DNA from: an uncultured Gammaproteobacteria bacterium
GTDB lineage: Bacteria > Pseudomonadota > Gammaproteobacteria > GCA-002705445 > GCA-002716945
Direction: 5' to 3'
NCBI GenBank assembly: GCA_913043035.1
Contig: CAJWMM010000045.1
Span: 1-5,696, forward strand
DNA: 5,696 nt
Shown in pieces: positions 1 to 5,683 of the stretch. Below the pieces are notes generated by a model. It saw nothing but the letters and a program-made list of their open reading frames with translations. It searched no databases and had not been told where the DNA came from. Both the position numbers and the translations under genes were made by a program. The number at the start of each line of letters is the position of its first letter. The stretch's first letter is position 1.

Positions 1-325
1 CGTTCATATCGTCATGAGTCAATAAAACCTGAGCCGTGAGGCATGAATGATTTTCAAATGCTCCCTCGTACATTCTCATCAAGCTTTGCTGTCCTATCGC
101 TGCGAGAGCCTGTAAGTCCTCAAGGTCGTTTGGTCTATCTGGAATTTGTAATATTTCTTGACCTTTACTAATAGCACCAGAAGTAACGATTGTGAATTTT
201 GTCCCTTTATTTTTTGCCACTACTATTTGTTTACAAATATTCTCTATAAAACCATCAACATTATGATTATCGCTACTTAAAAGAGCACTCCCTATCTTAA
301 CGACAACATTTCTGTAATTAATCAT
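1..325 (-). CDS. proB: Glutamate 5-kinase, N-terminal part (runs off the window edge)
   Basis: Glutamate 5-kinase phosphorylates L-glutamate with ATP to gamma-glutamyl phosphate, the first and usually feedback-controlled step of proline synthesis in the cytoplasm. Reading the minus strand from the ATG at 325 gives 108 uninterrupted codons to the window edge, about 30% of a typical 367-residue enzyme. The amino acid kinase fold is recognisable: the phosphate-binding start VKIGSALL (residues 9-16), the VTSGAISKG loop (47-55), LQALAAIGQQ (71-80) and AQVLLTHDD (98-106), all close to the E. coli protein. The start codon overlaps the obgE stop in the 8-base sequence ATGATTAA, so translational coupling is likely; only a weak purine-rich stretch precedes the ATG. 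It appears to be the last visible gene of the rplU-rpmA-obgE operon. Whether the C-terminal PUA domain is present cannot be seen. Confidence 0.93.
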   Translation of the reverse strand, partial: MINYRNVVVKIGSALLSSDNHNVDGFIENICKQIVVAKNKGTKFTIVTSGAISKGQEILQIPDRPNDLEDLQALAAIGQQSLMRMYEGAFENHSCLTAQVLLTHDDMN

Positions 326-1328
326 TATAAATATCTCTTAGATGATCCCAAACGTCACTACACATCTCATCAAGGCCTTTTTTGTTAACTGTTGATGTAA
401 AATATACATTAGAGTCATAATTTTTAACAATACTATTTTTCAGACTTATCAAATCTTTTTCTTCAAATAAGTCAGTTTTGTTAAACACATACCAGCGATT
501 CATGTTATATAGTTTATCATCATAATTTTTTAGCTCGGTTTCTATTACAGCAATATCATTTACAATTTTATTTGTATTATTATTTGTGATGTCTATTACA
601 TGTAAGAGTAACTTAGTCCTAGATATATGTTTTAAAAACTGTATTCCAAGCCCAGAACCACTTGAAGCTCCTTTTATCAGACCTGGAATATCTGCGACCA
701 CAAATTTTTCGTATTCATTCATTAGGACCACCCCAAGATTTGGATGAAGTGTTGTAAATTCATAATCTGCAATTTTCGGTTTTGCCATACTTATGGCCGC
801 CAATATGGAACTTTTACCAACATTTGGTAAGCCTACTAAACCAACATCTGCCAAGACCTTCAGAACTATTCTATACTTTTTGATTTCACCTTTGGTACCT
901 TTAGTTATTTTTCTTGGAGCTCTGTTAGTAGAAGATTTGAATCTCGTATTACCTAGTCCAAAATCACCACCCTTTGCTAGTTCTATATTCTGACCATCAG
1001 AATCTAAATCACACACCTCATTTCCTGATTCATCATCATAAATTACAGACCCTACTGGTAGTTCAATGATTAAATTATCACCAGCTTTACCTTTTTTATT
1101 TTTACCACCACCTCTCTCACCATTACTTGCTCGAAATTCATTTTGATTTCTAAAATCTGCGAGTGTATTCAGCCCATCTCGGGCAACAGCAATAACTGAT
1201 CCACCGTTACCACCATCACCACCGTCCGGTCCACCGAAAGGTATATATTTTTCTCTTCTAAAGCTTAGGCAACCATCGCCGCCGTTACCTGCTTTAACAG
1301 AGATGACGGTTTCATCTATAAATTTCAT
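318..1328 (-). CDS. obgE: Obg-family GTPase (50S ribosome assembly, CgtA)
   Basis: Obg proteins are essential GTPases that bind the 50S subunit late in its maturation and are also linked to stringent response and replication control. The 336 residues show the N-terminal glycine-rich Obg fold (about 1-158, with GNGGDGC at 14-20 and the Gly/Asp-rich 32-43 stretch). The G domain follows: G1 GLPNVGKS (166-173), G2 threonines in YEFTTLHPN (189-197), G3 DIPG (213-216), G4 NKTD (283-286) and a G5-like TST (311-313). The protein ends soon after the G domain, so the acidic C-terminal extension of the roughly 390-residue E. coli protein is missing; this region varies widely in the family. The gene lies 30 bp after rpmA and overlaps proB by 8 bp. 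No convincing Shine-Dalgarno sequence precedes the ATG, so it may rely on coupling to rpmA or on the A/T-rich leader. Identification is secure. Confidence 0.97.
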   Translation of the reverse strand: MKFIDETVISVKAGNGGDGCLSFRREKYIPFGGPDGGDGGNGGSVIAVARDGLNTLADFRNQNEFRASNGERGGGKNKKGKAGDNLIIELPVGSVIYDDESGNEVCDLDSDGQNIELAKGGDFGLGNTRFKSSTNRAPRKITKGTKGEIKKYRIVLKVLADVGLVGLPNVGKSSILAAISMAKPKIADYEFTTLHPNLGVVLMNEYEKFVVADIPGLIKGASSGSGLGIQFLKHISRTKLLLHVIDITNNNTNKIVNDIAVIETELKNYDDKLYNMNRWYVFNKTDLFEEKDLISLKNSIVKNYDSNVYFTSTVNKKGLDEMCSDVWDHLRDIYND

Positions 1329-1358
1329 AATAATTTGGGATTATTTAGTTTGAACTAT

Positions 1359-1625
1359 CTAATTTAATTTTGTGGGTAATACGCTTACATACTTATGTTT
1401 GTTTGGTCCCTTTTTTTGAAAAAGGACATAGCCATCAATTTTTGCAAAAAGTGTATGATCTTTGCCACAACCAACATTTTGGCCAGGTTTGACAGGTGTT
1501 CCACGTTGGCGGATTATAATATTACCAGCTTTGACAAATTCGCTTCCAAATTTTTTGACTCCTAGTCTTTTGGATTCTGAATCTCTTCCATTCTTAGTAC
1601 TTCCACCAGCTTTCTTATGTGCCAT
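1359..1625 (-). CDS. rpmA: 50S ribosomal protein L27
   Basis: L27 is a small basic protein of the 50S subunit whose N-terminal tail reaches towards the peptidyl transferase centre. The 88-residue product begins MAHKKAGGSTKNGRDS, the classic L27 signature, and carries RQRGT (39-43) and NVGCGKDHTLFA (50-61). Length is close to the 85 residues of E. coli. The N-terminus begins directly at MAHKK, without the cleaved leader seen in Firmicutes. A clear Shine-Dalgarno GAAGG (1638-1634) sits 8 bases before the ATG and begins at the last base of the rplU stop codon, so the two genes are 13 bp apart and surely cotranscribed. obgE follows 30 bp downstream. Confidence 0.98.
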   Translation of the reverse strand: MAHKKAGGSTKNGRDSESKRLGVKKFGSEFVKAGNIIIRQRGTPVKPGQNVGCGKDHTLFAKIDGYVLFQKKGPNKHKYVSVLPTKLN

Positions 1626-1638
1626 TTCTTATACCTTC

Positions 1639-1947
1639 TTATTTGATTGACTCAATTTTAATCTCTGTGTAGCCTTGTTTATGTCCATGAGATCTCATAT
1701 AGTGTTTGCGTCTTTTAAATTTAACAACTCTAATTTTCTTGTAGTTACCGTGTTTTTTTACTGTTCCAGTTACTTTGAGTGATGATATTTTATCTCTAGG
1801 CAATAGCTGATTGTTATCGTCAAAAGCTGACACTATTTGATCAAATGAAACTGATGATCCTTCAGGTGATGCTACTGGCATAATCTTGATATAATCACCC
1901 TCTGTAACCTTAAACTGTTGGCATCCACTCTTTATAATCGCTATCAT
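1639..1947 (-). CDS. rplU: 50S ribosomal protein L21
   Basis: L21 binds 23S rRNA in the large ribosomal subunit. From the ATG at 1947 the product has 102 residues, matching the family's usual ~103. It begins MIAIIKSGCQQFKVTEGDYI, equivalent to the MYAVFQSGGKQHRV-type start of E. coli L21. The C-terminal half has the conserved basic block VVKFKRRKHYMRSHGHKQGY followed by TEIKI. The reading frame is open much further upstream (to an ATG at 2172), but those codons lie across the divergent ispB gene and resemble no L21. The ATG at 1947 is preceded by AGGTGAAG at ribosome-binding distance, which settles the start. It is the first gene of the rplU-rpmA-obgE-proB operon. The GG of the usual SGGKQ motif is GC here (SGCQQ), a small deviation. 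Confidence 0.96.
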   Translation of the reverse strand: MIAIIKSGCQQFKVTEGDYIKIMPVASPEGSSVSFDQIVSAFDDNNQLLPRDKISSLKVTGTVKKHGNYKKIRVVKFKRRKHYMRSHGHKQGYTEIKIESIK

Positions 1948-1967
1948 ATCTTCACCTGAAAGCATAA

Positions 1968-1996
1968 ATTCTACCCTGTATTTGTCATTTAATAAA
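1968..1996 (-). promoter_or_regulatory. Possible sigma-70 promoter for the rplU operon
   Basis: On the minus strand TAGAAT (1973-1968) resembles a -10 hexamer. With a 17-base spacer it is preceded by TTTATT (1996-1991), a weak -35 match of three of six. Transcription would start only some 15 bases before the rplU start codon, just leaving room for the AGGTGAAG ribosome-binding site. It lies in the 127-bp gap between divergent rplU and ispB, where an operon promoter is expected. The match is modest in AT-rich DNA, so this is tentative. I found no convincing promoter for ispB in the same gap, only a GATAAT at 2054-2059 without a paired -35. Confidence 0.3.
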
Positions 1997-2074
1997 CAAC
2001 TTTTAAGTAAATTATTAGGGCTTTTATCTCCCAGTTTTACTATCAAAATCCAAGATAATATGTAATATGTCAAT

Positions 2075-3049
2075 ATGGAATTAAGCACGATTAAAGAAAG
2101 CGTTAGAGACGAGCTAGAATTGCTTGAATCAAGGTTAAAAATTCGATCTAAAACAAATGTCTCACTTATCAATCAGCTAAGTGCACATATAATTCAGAGC
2201 GGCGGCAAGAGAATGAGGCCGCTCATACTTATAATCTCATCTAAAATAGGCAAAGAAGCTAATAGTCAAATAGTTGCAGACGCAGCAGTTGTTATTGAGT
2301 TTATACACGCAGCTACACTTCTGCATGATGATGTTGTTGATATGTCAGAAATTAGACATAGCAAAGACACAGCAAATACTATATGGGGAAACAAAGGAGC
2401 AGTGTTAGTAGGTGATTTCTTATACTCTCGTGCATTTGAGATTATTGTAGAAATAAATAGCACTGAAATTTATAAGACTCTCGCTCATACCACAAATACA
2501 ATCGCTCAAGGTGAAGTCATGCAACTGATGAATATTGAGAATACGAAACTCACTGAAGCAAACTATATGGAAATTATTTACCGGAAAACTGCAATTCTAT
2601 TTGAAGCATCAGCAAAAATTGGAGGGATAACTAGTGCATGTGAAGAGAATGAAATAAACTATTTAAAAAAATATGGCTACCACTTTGGAATTGCGTATCA
2701 GCTAAGGAATGATTTTTTAGATTACTTTGGATCACGGTCAGAGACAGGTAAGAATTTAACGGAAGATCTAATTGAGGGTAAAGTTACATTGCCCATTATT
2801 CATTCGTTAGAGAATTGTACAGATAAAGATAAGTCTGTGATAGAAGAAGCTATAGTTGGTGAAAATTCATCAAACCGAAGTAGTGAAATTATATCCATAC
2901 TTAAAAAGAATAAATCTGATGCATATCTTATGGATAAGATAAATGAACAAACTGATTTAGCTTTATCAAGTCTAGATAGGATCCCAGCTTGCAATTATGT
3001 TGATCTTTTAAAGAACATTGCGGAAATGTGTAGATCCAGAGATAGGTAA
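2075..3049 (+). CDS. ispB: Long-chain all-trans polyprenyl diphosphate synthase (octaprenyl type)
   Basis: This enzyme extends farnesyl diphosphate with isopentenyl diphosphate to make the long prenyl tail of ubiquinone or menaquinone. The 324 residues match the 323 of E. coli IspB. Visible motifs are the substrate-binding GGKRMRP (43-49), the first aspartate-rich motif DDVVD (85-89) in EFIHAATLLHDDVVD, GDFLYSRAF (113-121), QGEVMQLMN (145-153) and GKNLTEDLIEGKVTLP (225-240). Ala80, five residues before the first motif, is small as in long-chain enzymes; the exact chain length cannot be read from sequence. The second aspartate-rich motif reads NDFLD (212-216), with Asn where DDxxD is usual. 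The protein ends CRSRDR, like the QRDR end of E. coli IspB. It is divergent from rplU in the usual gammaproteobacterial order, and its stop directly abuts that of the convergent reductase gene. The ribosome-binding site is weak. Confidence 0.94.
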   Translation: MELSTIKESVRDELELLESRLKIRSKTNVSLINQLSAHIIQSGGKRMRPLILIISSKIGKEANSQIVADAAVVIEFIHAATLLHDDVVDMSEIRHSKDTANTIWGNKGAVLVGDFLYSRAFEIIVEINSTEIYKTLAHTTNTIAQGEVMQLMNIENTKLTEANYMEIIYRKTAILFEASAKIGGITSACEENEINYLKKYGYHFGIAYQLRNDFLDYFGSRSETGKNLTEDLIEGKVTLPIIHSLENCTDKDKSVIEEAIVGENSSNRSSEIISILKKNKSDAYLMDKINEQTDLALSSLDRIPACNYVDLLKNIAEMCRSRDR

Positions 3050-4159
3050 TCAGGTGATAACGGATTTTTTTTTACCCATTATCTCAGAGAGCGTTTGACC
3101 GTTGGAGTACCCTGTCATAAATTTCTCACCTAGCCAAAGTTTCATTGCAAAATAACTTATTTTAGGAAAACCATATAGAATCTTCGCACCTTTGTTATAC
3201 AGCGCTAATTCGTCAGATAATTTTTTTAAAAAAGAATTATAAAGAGTTGTCGCTGATTTATTATTCTCTCGGCTATCAATAATTGATTGAGCAGCATATT
3301 TACCTGATATAACTGCATTATATATCCCCTCACCCAAAAGAGTTTCCGCAAGACCAGCAGCATCACCTACTAATAAAACATTATTTTTCGAAGTATAATC
3401 AATACCCTCAGTTCCAATTGGAAAAGCAGTAATATCTGTTATCTCTCTTCCCTTAAATCTCTCTGCGACAAAATTAAATAAATCCTCTTTCGTCCTTTTC
3501 CTAATATGTTTTTTACTTATAAGGTTTCCTATACCAACGTTATAATGATCTGACTTAGGAAATATCCACGCATATCCACTCTCATTAAAGACAAACTCAG
3601 TCACAGCATTATCTTTTATCTGACGTGTAACTTTACCTTCATATGCTGATACTGGATGAAGATGTTGTTTATCATAAGCTAGTTTCCTAACCTTACTATT
3701 TGCACCATCTGCTCCTACAACATATCGAGTAGACATCTTATTACCATCAAAACAGACATCTATTAATTGCTCATTCTCGTATTTTATACCCTCTAATTTG
3801 GATATCTTCTGGAAATCTACTCCTGTTTTTAGAGTTTCCGTAAAAAAATAATTATCAAATTCATCTCTTATAACCATTACACAAGAACCAGTATCATTCT
3901 GTAATTCCACTGATTGATTTTCACTGAAGGAAAACTTCATATTTTTAGCTGTATGCTGAACGAGATGTTTAATATCGATAGGCAAGTGTTTGATAGTCTT
4001 CATAGTGATGCCGCCGGCGCATGGTTTATGTCTCGGGAAATTATTTTTATCAAGTAGAAGTACTTTTAAATTGGATTGGCGCAAATATTGTGCACAGGTA
4101 CAGCCCGCAGGGCCAGCTCCTATTATTATAACGTCAAATATTTTATTATTTTGCTTCAT
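3050..4159 (-). CDS. FAD-dependent geranylgeranyl reductase family oxidoreductase
   Basis: The 369-residue product is a flavoprotein of the geranylgeranyl reductase family (relatives include ChlP/BchP, archaeal lipid reductases and actinobacterial MenJ), which reduces double bonds in isoprenoid chains. The N-terminal Rossmann dinucleotide motif is IIIGAGPAGCTCAQYL (11-26), with LLLDK ending the second strand (34-38). The family's cysteine motif follows as KPCAGG (45-50). Next come GADGANS (149-155), the substrate-domain signature YAWIFPK (197-203), and the second FAD motif LVGDAAGLAETLLGEGI (263-279). No membrane segment or signal peptide is evident. The substrate is not shown by sequence; quinone side chains or prenyl diphosphates are possible given ispB next door, but the genes converge with no gap and are not an operon. 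No Shine-Dalgarno sequence is obvious before the ATG at 4159, and an NtrC-like dyad overlaps that start. A run of nine A residues encodes three lysines near the C-terminus. Confidence 0.88.
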   Translation of the reverse strand: MKQNNKIFDVIIIGAGPAGCTCAQYLRQSNLKVLLLDKNNFPRHKPCAGGITMKTIKHLPIDIKHLVQHTAKNMKFSFSENQSVELQNDTGSCVMVIRDEFDNYFFTETLKTGVDFQKISKLEGIKYENEQLIDVCFDGNKMSTRYVVGADGANSKVRKLAYDKQHLHPVSAYEGKVTRQIKDNAVTEFVFNESGYAWIFPKSDHYNVGIGNLISKKHIRKRTKEDLFNFVAERFKGREITDITAFPIGTEGIDYTSKNNVLLVGDAAGLAETLLGEGIYNAVISGKYAAQSIIDSRENNKSATTLYNSFLKKLSDELALYNKGAKILYGFPKISYFAMKLWLGEKFMTGYSNGQTLSEIMGKKKSVIT

Positions 4160-4168
4160 ATTAGTGCA
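4152..4168. promoter_or_regulatory. NtrC-like binding site 1 (upstream of amtB)
   Basis: TGCTTCATATTAGTGCA matches the NtrC dyad TGCACCA-N3-TGGTGCA at 11 of 14 defined positions, with an intact GTGCA right half and TGC..CA in the left half. Its centre is about 158 bp before the predicted amtB start of transcription, a normal enhancer distance for a sigma-54 promoter. It also covers the start codon of the divergent reductase gene. The match is by eye; one similar 17-mer could arise by chance, but its pairing with site 2 and a sigma-54 promoter strengthens it. Confidence 0.5.
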
Positions 4169-4172
4169 TGAA

Positions 4173-4189
4173 TGTATTTAATATGTGCA
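4173..4189. promoter_or_regulatory. Weaker NtrC-like half-site 2
   Basis: TGTATTTAATATGTGCA keeps the GTGCA right half-site and a TG.A left edge, about 8 of 14 consensus positions. It lies exactly 21 bp, two helical turns, downstream of site 1 in the same orientation, placing the two on the same DNA face. NtrC enhancers commonly come as a strong and a weak site that are bound cooperatively. Alone this would not be reported. Confidence 0.35.
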
Positions 4190-4273
4190 TAAGTATGATT
4201 CATCAGTCTCTATTGGTTACTCATCATATAAGTATGCCTTATTAGACAATAGATTACTTGATGGTATCAAACA

Positions 4274-4286
4274 TATCAAATAATAA
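4274..4286 (+). promoter_or_regulatory. Possible IHF-binding site before amtB
   Basis: TATCAAATAATAA matches the IHF consensus WATCAA-N4-TTR with one mismatch (TAA for TTR). It lies between the NtrC-like sites and the -24 element, where IHF bends DNA at many sigma-54 promoters. It is quite close to the -24 element, and such matches are common in AT-rich DNA, so confidence is low. Confidence 0.2.
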
Positions 4287-4291
4287 AGACA

Positions 4292-4307
4292 TGGCACATT
4301 TTGTGCA
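4292..4307 (+). promoter_or_regulatory. Sigma-54 (RpoN) -24/-12 promoter of amtB
   Basis: TGGCACATTTTGTGCA fits the sigma-54 consensus TGGCACG-N4-TTGCW. The invariant GG (4293-4294) and GC (4305-4306) have exactly the required 12-base offset, the whole TGGCAC -24 block is present, and the -12 block differs by one base (GTGCA for TTGCA). Counting the C of GC as -12 puts the start of transcription near 4318, giving a leader of about 14 bases that begins at the Shine-Dalgarno sequence. Sigma-54 control with NtrC is well known for ammonium transporter genes in Proteobacteria. Confidence 0.8.
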
Positions 4308-4318
4308 TTAATGAAGGT

Positions 4319-4323
4319 AGGAG
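4319..4323 (+). promoter_or_regulatory. Ribosome-binding site that fixes the amtB start
   Basis: AGGAG lies 8 bases before the ATG at 4332 and is the best Shine-Dalgarno sequence in the window. It selects this ATG over the in-frame ATG at 4311, which lacks such a site and lies upstream of the transcript start predicted from the sigma-54 promoter. Confidence 0.8.
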
Positions 4324-4331
4324 TAAATATT

Positions 4332-5624
4332 ATGAATACAATCATATTGAGGTTTTTACCTCTAAGTCTTTTATTATTTTTATTTCCAAATGTCGTATTA
4401 GCAGAGGAATTGATCTCTAACGCAAATACTTCATGGATACTTACATCAACTGTATTGGTTCTCTTTATGACTTTACCCGGATTAGCATTTTTTTATGCAG
4501 GTTTGGTGAGAAGTAAAAATGTGTTATCTGTACTAATGCAGTGTTTTTCCCTAACCTGTCTTGTATCCCTGCTTTGGGTGGTGTACTTGTATGGTTGGAC
4601 CTTTGGTGACGGAGGTTTCGCAAATGCTTTGATAGGTAATCTTGATAATTTATTCTTATCATCCTTATCAGCCTCTAGTATGTCTGGTGATATTCCTGAG
4701 ACTGTTTTTGCAATGTTTCAATTAACTTTCGCTATAATTACACCTGCGTTGATAGTAGGAGGATTTGCTGAACGTATGAAATTTTCTGCAATGCTTATAT
4801 TTAGCCTGATATGGATGACTTTTGTTTACGCGCCTATATGTCATATGGTTTGGGGAGGCGGATGGCTCGGTGAGCTCGGTTTAATGGATTTTGCAGGTGG
4901 AACAGTTGTTCATATCAATGCTGGGATAGCAGCACTAGTTGCTGCAGTTATGCTCAGGGAAAGAAAGGGATTTCCAAGTACTCCAATGCCACCTCATAAT
5001 CTTGCAATGACTGTTGCTGGCGCATCAATGTTGTGGGTAGGATGGTTCGGTTTTAACGCAGGTTCTGCCCTAGCAGCTGATCAATCTGCTGGTATGGCCA
5101 TGTTAGTAACTCATATAGGTGCTGCAGCTGGTTCACTATCATGGATGTTTAGAGAGTGGATGAAACAAGGGAAGCCAAGTGTGCTTGGTATTGTAACTGG
5201 TATGGTAGCAGGCCTGGGAACCATAACGCCAGCTTCTGGCTTTGTTGGTCCTATGGGAGCTCTGATTATTGGTATTTCTGCTGGATTGATATGTTATGAG
5301 GCTACACAGTATATTAAAAAGATTCTCATGATAGATGATTCATTGGACGTATTCCCAGTACATGGTGTAGGTGGAATTCTTGGAACGCTCCTAACAGGCA
5401 TTTTTGCAGCTAGTGCATATGGTGGCGTAGGATTGGAGAATAGTATTCCTGAGCAATTAACGATACAGTTCATCGGAGTTGTCTTCACTATTATATGGTG
5501 TGGTATTTTCACTTATGTGGCTTTGAAAATTACAAACAGTCTTGTTGGTCTTAGGATATCTGATGAAAATGAGGAGACCGGGATTGACTTAACAGAACAT
5601 GGAGAAAAAGGGTACAATAGTTAA
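4332..5624 (+). CDS. amtB: Ammonium transporter (Amt/Rh family)
   Basis: AmtB is a trimeric inner-membrane channel that takes up ammonium when nitrogen is scarce. From the ATG at 4332 the product has 430 residues, close to E. coli AmtB. It starts with a signal peptide, a hydrophobic stretch ending VVLA, with likely cleavage after Ala24, as in E. coli. About eleven membrane segments follow. Channel residues are intact: twin His194 and His344 (GTVVHINA, DVFPVHGVGG), periplasmic gate Phe129 and Phe133, Trp173, Asp186, and Phe241/Ser245 in GWFGFNAGSA. The cytoplasmic tail ends LTEHGEKGYNS, the conserved tail that contacts the PII protein GlnK in E. coli. No glnK lies directly upstream; the preceding gene is on the other strand. 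A sigma-54 promoter and NtrC-like sites indicate induction on nitrogen limitation. Identification is secure. Confidence 0.96.
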   Translation: MNTIILRFLPLSLLLFLFPNVVLAEELISNANTSWILTSTVLVLFMTLPGLAFFYAGLVRSKNVLSVLMQCFSLTCLVSLLWVVYLYGWTFGDGGFANALIGNLDNLFLSSLSASSMSGDIPETVFAMFQLTFAIITPALIVGGFAERMKFSAMLIFSLIWMTFVYAPICHMVWGGGWLGELGLMDFAGGTVVHINAGIAALVAAVMLRERKGFPSTPMPPHNLAMTVAGASMLWVGWFGFNAGSALAADQSAGMAMLVTHIGAAAGSLSWMFREWMKQGKPSVLGIVTGMVAGLGTITPASGFVGPMGALIIGISAGLICYEATQYIKKILMIDDSLDVFPVHGVGGILGTLLTGIFAASAYGGVGLENSIPEQLTIQFIGVVFTIIWCGIFTYVALKITNSLVGLRISDENEETGIDLTEHGEKGYNS

Positions 5625-5634
5625 AGTGGACAGA

Positions 5635-5683
5635 TTCAGCTTACACGGACAATCTCTGTATCTAGTTCTCCGTCTGAGCTGAA
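5635..5683. other. Imperfect hairpin just after amtB
   Basis: TTCAGCT (5635-5641) is complementary to AGCTGAA (5677-5683). The stem continues inward with a T-G and an A-T pair, one C-C mismatch, then ACGGA (5645-5649) with TCCGT (5669-5673), another C-C mismatch and two further A-T pairs. It starts 11 bases after the amtB stop. Neither strand shows a T-run directly after the stem, so it is not a textbook rho-independent terminator. It could still slow polymerase or protect the 3' end of the amtB transcript, or it may be coincidental structure in a convergent gene that seems to end here. Confidence 0.4.

Noticed and set aside
793..993. Plus-strand open frame inside obgE, with similar ones inside rpmA, ispB, the reductase gene and amtB
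   Set aside because: Each lies wholly or almost wholly opposite a securely identified gene, shows no recognisable family motif and has no ribosome-binding site; they are antisense shadows.
2068..2073. Perfect TTGACA on the minus strand as a -35 box for rplU
   Set aside because: No acceptable -10 hexamer lies 16-18 bases downstream (the sequence there is GATTTT-like), so it is probably chance.
1948..2172. Long upstream extension of the rplU frame giving a 177-residue product
   Set aside because: The extra 75 residues run across the divergent intergenic region and the start of ispB, show no L21 similarity, and the ATG at 1947 has a good ribosome-binding site and gives the normal L21 length.
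4209..4253. 7-bp inverted repeat TCTATTG / CAATAGA with a 31-base gap, upstream of amtB
   Set aside because: Short arms and a long AT-rich loop are expected by chance here, and it matches no known operator.
4258..4270. Small palindrome TTGAT-GGT-ATCAA between the NtrC-like sites and the amtB promoter
   Set aside because: Five-base arms in AT-rich DNA are common, and it fits neither the NtrC nor the IHF consensus, so it is not listed as an operator.
4311..4331. Earlier in-frame ATG for amtB at 4311
   Set aside because: It lies between the -12 element and the predicted transcript start and has no Shine-Dalgarno sequence, while the ATG at 4332 has AGGAG 8 bases upstream and starts a normal signal peptide.
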